DNA from: Tetradesmus obliquus
Taxonomy: Eukaryota > Chlorophyta > Chlorophyceae > Sphaeropleales > Scenedesmaceae
Assembly (NCBI GenBank): GCA_030272155.1
Contig: CP126193.1
Location: 1-64,000 of the forward strand
Direction of reading: 5' to 3'
DNA length: 64,000 nt
The number at the start of each line of letters is the position of its first letter. Position 1 is the stretch's first letter. This document shows positions 1-12,100 of the stretch, one piece after another. The notes beneath the pieces are model-generated. The model ran no database searches. It had not been told where the DNA came from and was given only the letters and a program-made list of their open reading frames with translations. The position numbers and the translations under genes were made by a program.

Positions 1-363
1 CCCTAAACCCTAAACCCTAAACCCTAAACCCTAAACCCTAAACCCTAAACCCTAAACCCTAAACCCTAAACCCTAAACCCTAAACCCTAAACCCTAAACC
101 CTAAACCCTAAACCCTAAACCCTAAACCCTAAACCCTAAACCCTAAACCCTAAACCCTAAACCCTAAACCCTAAACCCTAAACCTAAAACCTAAAACCTA
201 AAACCTAAAACCTAAAACCTAAAACCTAAAACCTAAAACCTAAAACCTAAAAACTAAAACCTAAAACCTAAACCCTAACCCCTAACCCCTAAACCCTAAA
301 CCCTAAAAAACTAAAACCCTAAAAAACTAAAACCCTAAACCCTAAACCCTAAACCCTAAAAAC
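1..363. repeat. Telomere: CCCTAAA array with degenerate inner zone
   Basis: Bases 1 to about 182 are uninterrupted CCCTAAA units, which is TTTAGGG running toward the chromosome end. From about 183 to 270 the unit changes to CCTAAAA, and from about 270 to 363 it is a mixture of CCCTAAA, CCCCTAA and runs such as CCCTAAAAAACTAAAA. The array stops at 363/364, where the inverted repeat arm begins. The window therefore starts at a real chromosome end. The TTTAGGG form is the Arabidopsis type also found in many green algae; the eight-base Chlamydomonas form is not the main unit here. Confidence 0.98.
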
Positions 364-1024
364 CACGTAGCGCGGGCTGCATGCCATCTGCCTACAAACC
401 CTACCAGGTCACCTGCAGCACACAAATGGAGCAATTCCTTCAGGAGATGAGCAGGCAGAAGACAGATGAGAAATAAATTCCCGTTCAGCAATTTGTGCTC
501 CGGGCAGCTGGTAGGACTGCTGCTTGTCAGAAGTACAGCTGCAGCTGCAGCTGCAGCATCAGGGGTTGTTCAGACTGAGCCTGCCCAGCTGCTGTTACTC
601 TCGGCGACGGCAAGCCTGTTCCTGAGCGATCCTACAAAACCGTTTGAGTTCATCATAAAGTGGAAGTTTCGAGAACAACCAAGCGCTGCTAACCACCGAC
701 CGATCAACAAGTACAGCAGGCGAGGCTGTTGCAGCACAGCTGCGGAGGCTGATACGCAACCGCTGATACAAGCTTATTTATGTACGATATCACACTTTCA
801 GTAGCTGTATGTGCCTGATCAAGCTGGCAGAGCAAGTCAGGCGGGGTGAGTTTGACCCGGCTTGCGTTCTGTGAGACGTATCAGACGCTGATTATGCAAC
901 AGTGTTGTTGGTTAATGTAATATCAGCTGTCGCGTAGCGTCAACCTGCTGTGTTGGTAGGCGACCGTGGCGGATGCACCGAGATCGTGTCTGCCAGCAGC
1001 GCGTTGCTGTGATCAGATACCAGG
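364..1024 (-). repeat. Left arm of 661-bp inverted repeat; truncated copy of the oxidase gene start
   Basis: Every stretch compared is the reverse complement of 7410-8070 (position x pairs with 8434 - x), with no mismatch found. Read on the minus strand it is the region upstream of the multicopper oxidase gene followed by its start codon at 387-385 and the first eight codons, MACSPRYV, after which telomere repeat begins. The 112-residue ORF at 466-804 reappears unchanged at 7630-7968 on the other strand, so it is a duplicate and not evidence of coding. The inner edge at 1024/1025 lies at the start of a CAG-rich microsatellite. Confidence 0.95.
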
Positions 1025-1035
1025 CAGCAGCAGCC

Positions 1036-1079
<44 letters not shown>

Positions 1080-2289
1080 GAATCTGGTGTGAAAGTGAAC
1101 TTAAACAGCAGAGCTAATGCACACTTGTTTTTTTCTACTTGGCAGGGACTGCATGTGCAAACAGAACAGCGATACGCTCACACGGCTAGCATGTCACGTT
1201 GCTGAGGGAGCCGGACACTTGTACGCTGCTGCCAACTGCACATGCAGGTGCAGGGCGGCAGCAGCGCGGCTGCTGCTGACCAGGCACACCCTGCAGCAGG
1301 CTAGGCGGCTTGCCCCTAGGGGCCCGGCTGCACTGGCTGGCGCCAGGTCACATGGCAGTTTTCAGCATGCTGGTGACATGCTGATCACATGCCTTTGGGC
1401 GACAAGCAGCTACAGGAGCTGCACATCACCGGTCTTCAGAGGCTTTAGCTGGGCTTCTGCTCGCAGTCATTGCAGGGTTGTGTTGGAGCCCTGCATGCTG
1501 GCAGCGCAATGTTCACGTAAAGATGGCGGGTGCATTGGCCCTGCAAGTGCTAGTGGCAAATGCGTGTTTGCATATCAGCAGTGCAGACGCTAGTGTTGGT
1601 CCACTGCCCCAACTTGCGGCGTATGTTAATGTTGGCCCATATAACAAGTTTGCAGGTTCTTCACGGGCATCACAGTGTCACAACTACTTCGGATGTGCAG
1701 TGCACATCACAAACTGCCAAACTGTGTTGTCACAGCACGCACAACTCGCACCACCAACATGCAGCACGCTGCGGCAAGTCACATTCAGAGAGTTACATGG
1801 GTGGGCAGCACCAGAGGCCAGCATCACTCCAACGCATAAGCCAGCAGGATCATGTGCAGTAGCGCCGATGCCCAAGACACACAACACAGCACCAGACAAT
1901 GGTTGGTAGCCATGTATGGCTGCTTATCTGCACAGCATGGCTGCCAACCATCGTCTGGTGCTCACGGTCTGTGGCTGGAAGTTTCTCACAGTCTGTAGCT
2001 GGCACCTTCAATTGACCATGCTCACATGCTGCAGCCTTGTGCATACACCTACATCTCCACAAGTGATACACAGGGCGGCAAGAGCCAGCAGGCCGTCACA
2101 GGCTGCATTTCGTACATACCCACACATCACACGGCGCCGAAACATTACAAAAAATGATGATGATAAATGGACGTGATCCGACTATATTACTAAGTGTCAG
2201 CAGCCGCTCCGGCTGCAGCTCGCTTATACGTTCAGTAGCACAGCTTTCTATATTGGCTGCAAAACTGTCTGTACCGGCAGCGCCGCCGC
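1025..2289. other. Subtelomeric spacer with CAG microsatellite
   Basis: No supported gene. A (CAG)n-like tract lies at about 1025-1077, directly inside the left inverted-repeat arm. Short ORFs here look like low-complexity shadows. TTACA at about 2144-2149 reads TGTAA on the minus strand roughly 140 bp beyond the stop codon of the Ycf49-like gene, so it may be that gene's poly(A) signal. Confidence 0.6.
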
Positions 2290-3471
2290 CTATGCTGAGG
2301 ACTTCTCTGCCTGTGCCGCACTGTAGATCCTATATGCTGCCAGCCAGCAGGTGCAGTTGCCCACCACCGTGAGGAAGGCCTGCAACGCAACCAGGAAGTC
2401 CAGGCTGCAGCAGCAGGGGCAGCAGCAGCAGCAGCAGCAGCAGCGGCGGCAGCTGAGGAAGTGACAGAAGCACACTGTAAGGCACAGCAATCGCTGGAGT
2501 AACGCATGGAGTAACACAGGGAACGGAGCGGCTGCCGAACCTTGCTACAAGACCCAAATCACAAAGAAGAAGTAGCAGCAACAGCAGCAGCAGGAGCAGC
2601 AGCAGCAATGGCTGGTGCCAGCCAAACCTAAATGCACAGGCGGTCACTGCTCGTGGTCCTTTGCTGCGGCTCACACCCTACTGCCACGCCTGGGTCACAA
2701 GTATGCAGCTTTCAGCTTTGGCACAATCGTGGCTGGAATGCCCTTTCTTCCAGGTGACATCTGGGCGCCAACAGAGCGTATGTGCAGTCACTGCTGCGAG
2801 CACCTGCTACTGCTGCTACTGCTGCTGCCGCCGCCGCCGCTGCTGCTGCTGCTGCTGCTGACCTCAAGGCTGCCAACGTGCGGTGCTTGACAGTGTCTGC
2901 TATTACGACAGCATCCTGCAAACTCCACCATCAGCTGGTCTGGGCATGCAGCAGCAGGCGCGCTCGCAGCTACAAGCCACTCACTCTGGGCTGTTGTAGA
3001 AGAAGTGCCAGGTGCAGGCAGCCATGGCGCTGCCCAGGCATGGCATCATGGCCCAGGTCATGCCCTTCCAGCGAGGGTTGCCGGACACCTCCGCGTACTT
3101 CCACATCAGAGCCATGGCTGCCACCCACTCAGTCACTGAGCTGACGTGGATGGCCCAGGTGGGCAGCGACAGCGCATTGCCCGGCTCCATGCGGATGGCC
3201 ACGGCACTGGCTGCCTCTGGAGCATACGCCTGCAGTGCTGTCAGCGCCAGAACAGCCCCTGCTACTGTGCATGCTCCCTGCTGGTGCTCCTGTGGTGGTG
3301 CTGCTGCTGCTGCTGGTGCTGCTGCTGTGGTTGTGCGATCTGCTGCTGCTCCAGCGGTGCCCCGCTACTCCTGCATGATAGTTTTCTGCATTGCCGGATA
3401 TGGAATCGCGGTCGCAACGAGGGCACGCTGCTGCACGGGGAGCATTGAGAGGTGAATCGGGTGTGCAGCAT
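2290..3471 (-). CDS. Ycf49-like (DUF2499) membrane protein, plastid-targeted
   Basis: Two exons are clear on the minus strand. The upstream one ends at 2985 and encodes LSLPTWAIHVSSVTEWVAAM, then a segment with WKYAEVSGNPRWKG and CTWHFFYNSP. It ends CCAGA before GTGAGT. The last exon, 2404-2290, follows a CAG acceptor and encodes LDFLVALQAF, GNCTCWLAAYRIY and the stop. The joined product is the DUF2499/Ycf49 signature, a small membrane protein of cyanobacteria and plastids of unproven function. The N-terminus is unsettled: an ATG at 3471 opens a transit-peptide-like stretch (MLHTRFTSQCSPCSS), but a CAG-rich stretch separates it from a different frame that runs into the core (AGAVLALTALQAYAPEAAS), so a small intron or another start is needed. 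The gene lies inside the terminal inverted repeat. Confidence 0.82.
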
Positions 3472-4228
3472 CGCGAAACACACGGTGTGGTGTTAAGGAG
3501 TGGTCAGCAGAAACACAGTTGAATGCTTGAAATGTTTTCACACCAACATGCTGCCTTGCAAGTGCTGCATGCTGTCATTTCAGGCAGGCTGCCCCTGCCT
3601 CAGGGTTTGGTCAGCACGTACAGTTTGGGGTGAGAACGGGCTGACAAACTCCAATTTAGTGCAAAACTCAGATTTGGTGGCATCGGACGCCACCAGTTCT
3701 TGCGTTGGTCCCTCTGTCTGGCTACTACAGGCTGTGCAATGCAATCGCCATGCATCACCCTACTTGGGCAAGTGTAGCGTGCCACATCCTTGCCTGAACC
3801 GCCATTGAGAAGCCTTTAACTGCTATGTTACGCACAGATTCGCATCATCTTCCCCATGCTTGCTTGGCTTGTGGATTTTGTCCTTGAAACGCCACCATGA
3901 CCATGACTAGTCAGTACTGTACAGTACATTGTGCCACACTGTGGCTGCTGCTACATGTGTGCCACACTGTGGCTGCTGTGACAGCGCAGCTGTAGCATGC
4001 AGAACAGGTCCGCACTTGGCATGCATCCCGATGTGCCCCTGCACTTTTAGCATGCACACTGCAAACAGTGCCAGACACTTAGTGCCAGACACTGTGTAAC
4101 CTCAACGCCCTTGCAGTAAGACTGTCCCTATTCCGGAGTAGAGGGCAAGGTTGTAAGGAGCAGCAGTAACTCAACAACTCTCAGTGCTCCTTTCTGAAGG
4201 ACCAGGCCTGGTCCTGGTTGGCAACAAC

Positions 4229-4340
4229 CACTATGGTCACCGAGATGTCCAGCTGCATGTCCAGGCATGTCCAATGGCACCAAATCGTGTCCAGTTGGTG
4301 GGTTTGCATGTCCAGTTGCAGGTCACTGGACTGGCAGTCT
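4229..4340. repeat. ATGTCCAG-rich cluster, left member of an inverted pair
   Basis: The first 50 bp or so (4229-4278) are nearly the exact reverse complement of 6931-6980, with one difference noticed near the inner end. TGTCCAG/CTGGACA motifs recur through the rest of the segment. It sits inside the larger 661-bp inverted repeat but has a different centre of symmetry. Confidence 0.75.
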
Positions 4341-6825
4341 GCCTGCAACTGGACATGTGCTGCTGCTGATGCATTGTACGCTCGAAACCCGGCTGAAAAC
4401 GCCGCAAGTAGATGTTATTGCATGTATGCCGCTTATACTGTGTCACTGAACAGCAAGCACGTCAGCTGGCCAGCCCATGGGGCTTGCTGTAGGGTTTGTC
4501 GATATCACGTCCGCACCGGCTTGATATTCACACCAAAGTGTGCGAGATGGTAAAGTCTCTTCCTATTAATCAACAGTTATGGTGTCTTATGGCACGACAG
4601 TGCCTCACGGCGAAGATCAGCATGTCACTATAGCATTGCACCACTTCCCCTGCTGCCGAAGCAGCAGCCTTTCCAAAACCATCGTGTACATCAAATGAAA
4701 AACGTTTAACGGCTCACACAGCCCCATTGCGTAATGCAGCAAGGTATGTCATGTGTTAAAATACAAAATGGCCAGATGGCATACGCCGTGAACTGTTCAT
4801 CTAATGGCAAGCATACAGCTGCAAATGATGATCAAATGATCACTGCTGACACATTACAGCGATCGCACCTGTGTCGCGCACTGCAGCTGCGTTGCATATG
4901 GTGCACGGGGGCTGAAACAGACTGCGAGCGCGTGCCCACTGGCAGAGACCATCGCTGAAAGCGATCTTGAATAACAACAGATCAATGCGGTTATTGAGCG
5001 TTTGTCAGGCTGCAGATGCCTGCTCATTGAGCAGCAGCAGTCCTTGAAGCACTATGCAGCTGCAAGGTTGATCCTGCAGGACATCAATGCTGTAGAAAGC
5101 GCATGGAGCTGCTACTGCTTATCTTGATACTTTGATGACATGGTGAGCGACTCTTACCCAGATCAGCAGCGGCTGTAACGACAGCAACAGCCCTGCTGCT
5201 GCTAGGGCGCCCAGCTCACAGCAGCAGCAGCAGCAGCTACAGTTGCAGCAGTGCAGCAGTACTGCCGCAGGAATGATCACACCATCACCAGATCAAGATC
5301 AGTATCAGATGCAGCAGCATCAGCCGTGCTATGTCAGCTGTAGAGGCTGGGTGCATGCAGGCTGTCCACAGGTGCGTTGTGTGTTACCTGCGCTGCTGCT
5401 GCTGTGTGCAGGCTCCCGCCAGTTGCCCATCTCCCAGCATCACAGGTAGGTCAGAATAGAAAACAGGTAGAAGGTCACAGCTGCTGCCGCTGCTGCTACT
5501 GCTGCTGCTGCTGCTGTGAAGTGACAGCTCTCCCAATTAAGAGCATGTGGCTTGCTGTAGGGCTTGTCGTGATCATTCTTGGCAACGCGCACATGAACAT
5601 ACGCACGCAGCAGACAGCGTGCCCAGCAGGCCAGCAGTTGCATAATGTGAAACGTGCTTGCGACGCACTTCACACACACCATACTTGCTCGCAATGCCCC
5701 CCATGTGGTGTGCGCGCCACCCATCCAGCTGTTTCTCCCTGCGCGCATGGGTCCTACTTGATTGCAGTCAGCATGGCGCCACTGTATCTAGTGCAGCAGC
5801 AGACAGCCTGCTTGGAGACCGCATGTGCGATATATTGACTTGAGACCTCTGTTGGTGCGCAGACCTTCCCTGTAGGGACACAGGGGCCGACTGTCCGGCA
5901 GCGTGGCATGGCTGATGCACTTCCTGGTGAGCTTGAGCGGTGTATGGCAATGCAAGCAGTTTGCCTCATATGTGCGATTCAGCGGCAGCGATTATGTTGG
6001 TGCTTAAGACGCTGCTGCTCTGTAATGTTGCATGTAGTGGTACGTGGCGGGCGCCAATCAACGCGCAAATTTGCTTTTGTTTAAACGCCGGTCGGCCCAG
6101 ACCTTGATTAAGATAACGCCAACCTCAACAAGTGCCACATCCTACACTGCAGCATGCAAATCCAAGTGTAGCTGCTCTGTTTCTGCTGCACTGCTGCAGG
6201 GGTGTTCTTTGAAACAACCGCTACACTTGTGATCAATGCAGGCAGTGGCAGCCTGCTAACTCGCAGCTGCTGCCGGCTACGCAGACACCAGTGCGCGATC
6301 TGCAGCTGCTGGAACTTATATTTTTTCGTTGTCAGATGGTGGCATGCAGCAGTAGTGGCAGCTGGTGCATTGCTGTGCTGGCGCTGCCTGCAACAGGATG
6401 CACAGTAAATGCAGTTGCGCGTGTACTGCCATAGGCATAATCTGTACAAGTGGTAGAGACGCAGTCTCGTCAATGCAGTTCTTGGCAACTTTTCCGTGTG
6501 GTGTCCTCACTGCTTATGTTGTGATTGCAGCAGCTGGCCATGGGTGCCTTTGCTGTCATGCAGCAGCTGCGTGCTGTTGATGTTGTATGATTGCAGCAGC
6601 TGCCAGCTTCTGTTTGTGTTGCAGCAGCTACATGCTGATTGTGTTACAGCCCATGGGTCACTTGCGCACTTAGCAGTTGCAGCTGCAGTGACTTGGTACC
6701 AGGGGGTCGAGGGCGCCAACTCAAGCACCTCGACCTCGCTGTCCTGCCGCGAACACTTGTTTACTGCATCAAACACATTGAGATAATGGTAATATTGCAG
6801 TTTATGAAAATCCAGTTGCCGTGTC

Positions 6826-6980
6826 CAGTACCGTGTCCAGTCACCTACTCAATGTCCAGCAGCACACTGGACATGGCCATGTCCAGTCTCACACTGGACA
6901 TGCCATGTGGCATGTCCAGTTGCACACCATGCCACTGGACATGCCTGGACATGCAGCTGGACATCTCGGTGACCATAGTG
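6826..6980. repeat. CTGGACAT/ATGTCCAG cluster, right member of an inverted pair
   Basis: About ten copies of CTGGACA or its complement occur in 150 bp, several as facing pairs that could form small hairpins. The distal 50 bp (6931-6980) is the inverted partner of 4229-4278. No coding function is supported. Confidence 0.75.
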
Positions 6981-7409
6981 AACAGTCATCAATACTTTGC
7001 GGCAAAATACCAAGTAGATCGAAGTTGCTGCGAATTTACTAATAAATTGAAGTGATGAACGGCTGAACGGCCGTCAAGGCAGCTGAACAGAGACAGAAAT
7101 CAACAAGGATGTGTGGGCCCCGGGGTTCAACCCACTCAGGTTAAAATTTGATTTCAGCCAGCACTAGTGCTGGCAGCTCGACAGCGCGGAGCTGCTTATG
7201 AACAGTTGTTGTTGACGTATAAAACTCAACAAACTTCTTTTTCATTGTCGACTTCAATAACCAAGCCAGTCTGCAGCAGTGCAGGTCTCCTGGGTGCCGC
7301 ACCAGCGGCTGTCGTCCTTTGAAACCGATACCGTATGGCAACAGGGGCGCATAGGTCCGAGGCCTGCCTGCAGCAATACTTCAATTTCAAGGGTCGTCAT
7401 GCACATTTC

Positions 7410-8070
7410 CCTGGTATCTGATCACAGCAACGCGCTGCTGGCAGACACGATCTCGGTGCATCCGCCACGGTCGCCTACCAACACAGCAGGTTGACGCTAC
7501 GCGACAGCTGATATTACATTAACCAACAACACTGTTGCATAATCAGCGTCTGATACGTCTCACAGAACGCAAGCCGGGTCAAACTCACCCCGCCTGACTT
7601 GCTCTGCCAGCTTGATCAGGCACATACAGCTACTGAAAGTGTGATATCGTACATAAATAAGCTTGTATCAGCGGTTGCGTATCAGCCTCCGCAGCTGTGC
7701 TGCAACAGCCTCGCCTGCTGTACTTGTTGATCGGTCGGTGGTTAGCAGCGCTTGGTTGTTCTCGAAACTTCCACTTTATGATGAACTCAAACGGTTTTGT
7801 AGGATCGCTCAGGAACAGGCTTGCCGTCGCCGAGAGTAACAGCAGCTGGGCAGGCTCAGTCTGAACAACCCCTGATGCTGCAGCTGCAGCTGCAGCTGTA
7901 CTTCTGACAAGCAGCAGTCCTACCAGCTGCCCGGAGCACAAATTGCTGAACGGGAATTTATTTCTCATCTGTCTTCTGCCTGCTCATCTCCTGAAGGAAT
8001 TGCTCCATTTGTGTGCTGCAGGTGACCTGGTAGGGTTTGTAGGCAGATGGCATGCAGCCCGCGCTACGTG
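7410..8070 (+). repeat. Right arm of 661-bp inverted repeat; upstream region and first 8 codons of the oxidase gene
   Basis: This is the inverted partner of 364-1024. Its right edge, 8070, falls 24 nt into the coding sequence of the multicopper oxidase, so the arm carries the whole proximal upstream region, the ATG at 8047 and exactly eight codons. As this copy runs on into the intact gene it is the likely source copy, and the telomeric arm the derivative. Confidence 0.93.
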
Positions 8071-9023
8071 TGGGCAGTGACGCTCTTGCTGCTGCTGGAA
8101 GCAGCTCTGGTAAAAGCTCAAAGCAATGCAGGTGAGTGCAGGCCGCTGCTGTGTTGAGGTGCAGCACCGGCCAAGCACTCAGCTGTCAGGCAGTCTGCAG
8201 CTGTTGGTCTAGTCATGACGTGAGGCAAACACACCCGTCTTTCGGCTTTGCACCGCAACCCAGCAGTAGCCTAAAAGCAGCAGCTGATGGATGGCTATCC
8301 TCTTACATGCACTTTGCATTGAGGCCTGCTGAAGCATGGCATGGCAGATGCCAGTCGAGTTGTGTTGCGCCGGCTGACAGGGCCCTTGAACACGCTGACG
8401 CTGTCCTTGCACATCGTGTGATCACCATGCTAGTGTGCGTTATGTCAATGACACTCAAAAATGTCAATGACACGAAACTGCGAGTGCAAAATTTTTAGGG
8501 AAGGGCGTTTGATGAAACAGGGGGGGGGGGGGGGGGCATGGGTCGCCCTCCTTCTATCACACACTGTGCATGTGCTGCTGCTAACTGTAGCCGTCGCTGC
8601 ACTGTTGTCGCCGCTGGCCGTACAGCTGACTCGCTTGACTACTCGCTCACCAGCGCTACTGGCAAGGCCTCCAGCCCCAAGAAGCCAAAAAAGGGAGAAG
8701 CTGGGGTGAGCCGGCCGGCTGCAGCCTGCACACCAGCAGGCTGGCAGCGCTGCCTCACCTGCTGCCCCTGTGATCAGCTGAACACTTTTGATGCATCAAG
8801 TTTTGTCGTCGGTTGGTTCTGCTTGTCGTTGGATGGTTCTGCTTGATGCACAAGCAGCAAATGCAGACACAACGCCTTGCAGGCAGTGCAGCAGTTGATG
8901 TTAAGGTCTGCAGACCTTCAACGTTTGCAGATGTGTGTCAAACATTCACACGGCGCCCTGCCAATGCGCCGTTGCTGCTGCTGTGCCCTGCTGCTGCTTT
9001 GCCCTGCTGTATTCAACCGCCTC

Positions 9024-9102
<79 letters not shown>

Positions 9103-12100
9103 CATGTTGCTGCCGCTGCTGCTGCTGGTGCTGCTGACCTACAGTCAAAGTGTAAGCTGGACAAAGCAAACAAGAAGGGTGCCAAGGGTGATGAGTGCAA
9201 CGATGGGCTGACTTGCTGCAATGACCCACTCGTAAGTATTGCCAGGAATTAGATCTACATAAGACAGCACAGGTTTTGCACTGTCAAGTACAACGCTGCT
9301 GGCCTACCAAAGCCCGGTCCTTGAACATTGCTTTGCTGGGCATGCATCAGCTGCGTATGAAACTGGATGCACCCAGTGCAGAGCAGAAGCGTTTTGCACA
9401 GTGTCAGTCTTGATTTGCAGTGAACAGTTCCTCACACTTACACTGGCAGTGAGAGACATTGCTTGGACGCATATGGCCGCAGTGTGTTGCAGTGTGCGCT
9501 CGCACCCACCTGCGCTGCTAGAACTGTATTGAAACGGTGGCGGCGCTTGCAACGCACAGCAGCCCACATTGGTATGACTGAATGTGGTGCGCTGCCTGCA
9601 CTGCAGAACGATATTGGCAAGAACGGCAAGGACACAGACAAGAAAGACAAATACGTGAGCCCAACATAAGCAGGGGGGCTGTGATGCAATCAGCTGCAAT
9701 CCTCGACTTCTGACAGTGCAACGTGTTGCCTGGCAAGGGGCGCATGCACACAATGGTACCGTGCAATTGTTTGCCTGGCAAGGGGCGCATGAAGGCTTTT
9801 GAGGGCAGCATGTGCAGCAGGCCTTCACGGGGCTACCACGCACGACACCTAGCACCGCTGCTGTTGACCGTGCTGCAGACACGCAGCAAGTGGTACACAT
9901 TGTTCATTATGGGCTTGATCGGCAAATCAATCATGTGAAATCCACAGCATAACTTTGCCGCCACAGCATCATCGTTATTCTACATGAGGCAAGCGCCTTC
10001 TAATCTGCTGTTGTGCTGCCGCAGGGTGTATGTGCCGAGGACTGCAACAGCATCACGCCGCCATCACCAGCACCCATCCCCCCGCCAACACCAGGAGGCA
10101 TCCCTCCAGCAACCCCGCCCAGTCCCTCCCCGCCCCCACCCCTGCCGTCACCCTCACCATCGCCGGCACCGCCTGCATCACCCGCTGTGCGCCCCTCCAC
10201 AGCCCCCGCCCCAGGCGTGCCCCCTGAGGCCCCTCCGCCTGTCTACGTAAACGCGGCCGTGCTCAACCCTGCCTGTGTGGCCAAGTACCAGCTGCCGCTG
10301 CTGCTGCCGCCCATCATGCCCAAGCTGACAGGGGTGAGCTGCAGCGTGGTAAACAGTCACCGCAGTGTTGCATGCACCATGAGCAGCGTCGCTCCAATTA
10401 TAATGCTGCTTTGCGCACTGCACTGCAACACACCGCAGTGCACTGCAGGTGAACAAAGCTTCGTTGAAAAGCAGCAGCTATGCAGCTATGCAGCTATGCA
10501 GCTCGACAAAGGCACGCGCACAACTAGTCGACCAGCTGCCCATAGGCATCGCGCTGCTGCAACGCATTTCCTTCACCCAAGTACGCTAAGCACGTGTTGC
10601 GCAGTTGCTGACTGTCCAGCTTGGCTGGTTGAGCGTCTGGTGTGTGCTCTTTGGCGCAGGCTGCCAAGCTCAACCCACAGTATGACGAGGTGAGCCTGGC
10701 CTGGCTGCTGTGTCAACCAGCAGCAGCACTACGCCGTGCTTCGCTCAATTTATTGCATTTCCCAGGATCCACATCAACAAAAGCATTTGCCTTACCTGGT
10801 CAGAGAATTGGGATATGCAATGGTGTAACGGCAGTGAGAACCACTCCTTGGATGGAGCAGCACCCTTGCAGCTGGCGCATGCAGTACACCATGAGACCTG
10901 GCGCTCCACGCATGCGCTGCTGCTGGTGCTGCCTGCCAGCACAGCCCTGCAGCTGGTGATGCAGAGTGCCTGCATGCAGAGGCTATCGGCACACAACTGC
11001 CCAGAGTCTAATCCAGAATTTGCACGTGTTGCTGCATATGCACGCTGTTGATGCAGTACGAGATCAGTGCGCGTGAGATCATGCAGACGGTGCTGCCCAC
11101 AAGCAAGCCCGTCGACGCTCCGCCTGAGTGCGCCTCATACATCCCCACACCCCAAACCAAAGTATGGGCCTACGGCACTGTTGACGTCAGCGGCAGCACC
11201 ACACACAATTGGCCTTCATTCACCATCGAGGCGACGGTGAGCTCGTGTACAGGCTAGTGACGCAGCGGCCAGCAGCAGGCATGGTGTGGCGCACATGCAT
11301 GCCTCACTGCCTGCAGCGGCTTCTGCAGGTTCCTGGCCTTGCTGCAGGCGTGCACTGCTGATGCCGCCCTGCCTCAAGCAACAATGTTGCTGTGCGCTGC
11401 AGAGGTCCAAGCCGCTGCAGGTCAAGTGGGTGAACCAGCTGGTGGACGGCAGCGGGCGCTACTTGCAACACATGTTTGCTGACCAGCTGGAGCAGACGCT
11501 GCACTGGTGGGTGGCAGGCAGGCCTCACAGGCAGCTGCGTGTTGAAGGCGGTGTCCGTTGCTTGGCAGCATGACAATGAGCTTGGTGTAAGCGGCATACA
11601 CGAAGCAACAGTGGCAGTACTTCAAACTGAAATGTTTGGGCTTGCACATACCTTGGAAAGCTCTTGGTGCTGCTATGCACCAGTTGCTAGTGCAGCAATC
11701 GACACATGCGAGCATACCAGCTGCGACCTTCAGCCTGACTGCTGACAGTTGCACCTGCCCCCTTCAAATGATTCAGCTGGCCGCAACTGACCATCAACAC
11801 ATGTGTGTGAACATGTGTGTGCCTGCAGGGCCAACCCAGGGGTGAGGGCTGCAGCTCGACCAGCGAATGCGACACAGTGTAGCAGGCCGGCGTTGCACTG
11901 GTTGACCTGGGCCGGCCCTCTTCCGCTTTGACTGCAGCAGCAGTCTTGAAAACGCAGCTCAGCTTGCTGATGGCATTCAGTGCTTGCCCAACACAGCAGC
12001 ACACCAACTGTGAGCTGCAGCAGGCAATGACATGACAATGGCATGCGGCACCCTCGAGCATGCAGTAGCAGTGGAACATAGTCATGTACATTCCCCTTGA

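Larger units (their letters stand above)
3500..7409. other. Subtelomeric interior without recognised genes
   Basis: About 3.9 kb without an exon I can assign to a family on either strand. It contains CAG/CTG tracts and two clusters of the octamer CTGGACAT or its complement. ORFs here are short and cysteine-, alanine- or serine-rich, as expected for shadow frames in CTG-rich DNA. Confidence 0.5.

Noticed and set aside
466..804. 112-codon ORF repeated exactly at 7630-7968
   Set aside because: It lies in the inverted repeat, which includes the oxidase upstream region. Identity is explained by the duplication and the protein is low-complexity without a domain.
364..8070. A DNA transposon with 661-bp terminal inverted repeats
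   Set aside because: No transposase is recognisable inside, one arm contains the start of a host gene, and no target duplication flanks the arms; fold-back duplication fits better.
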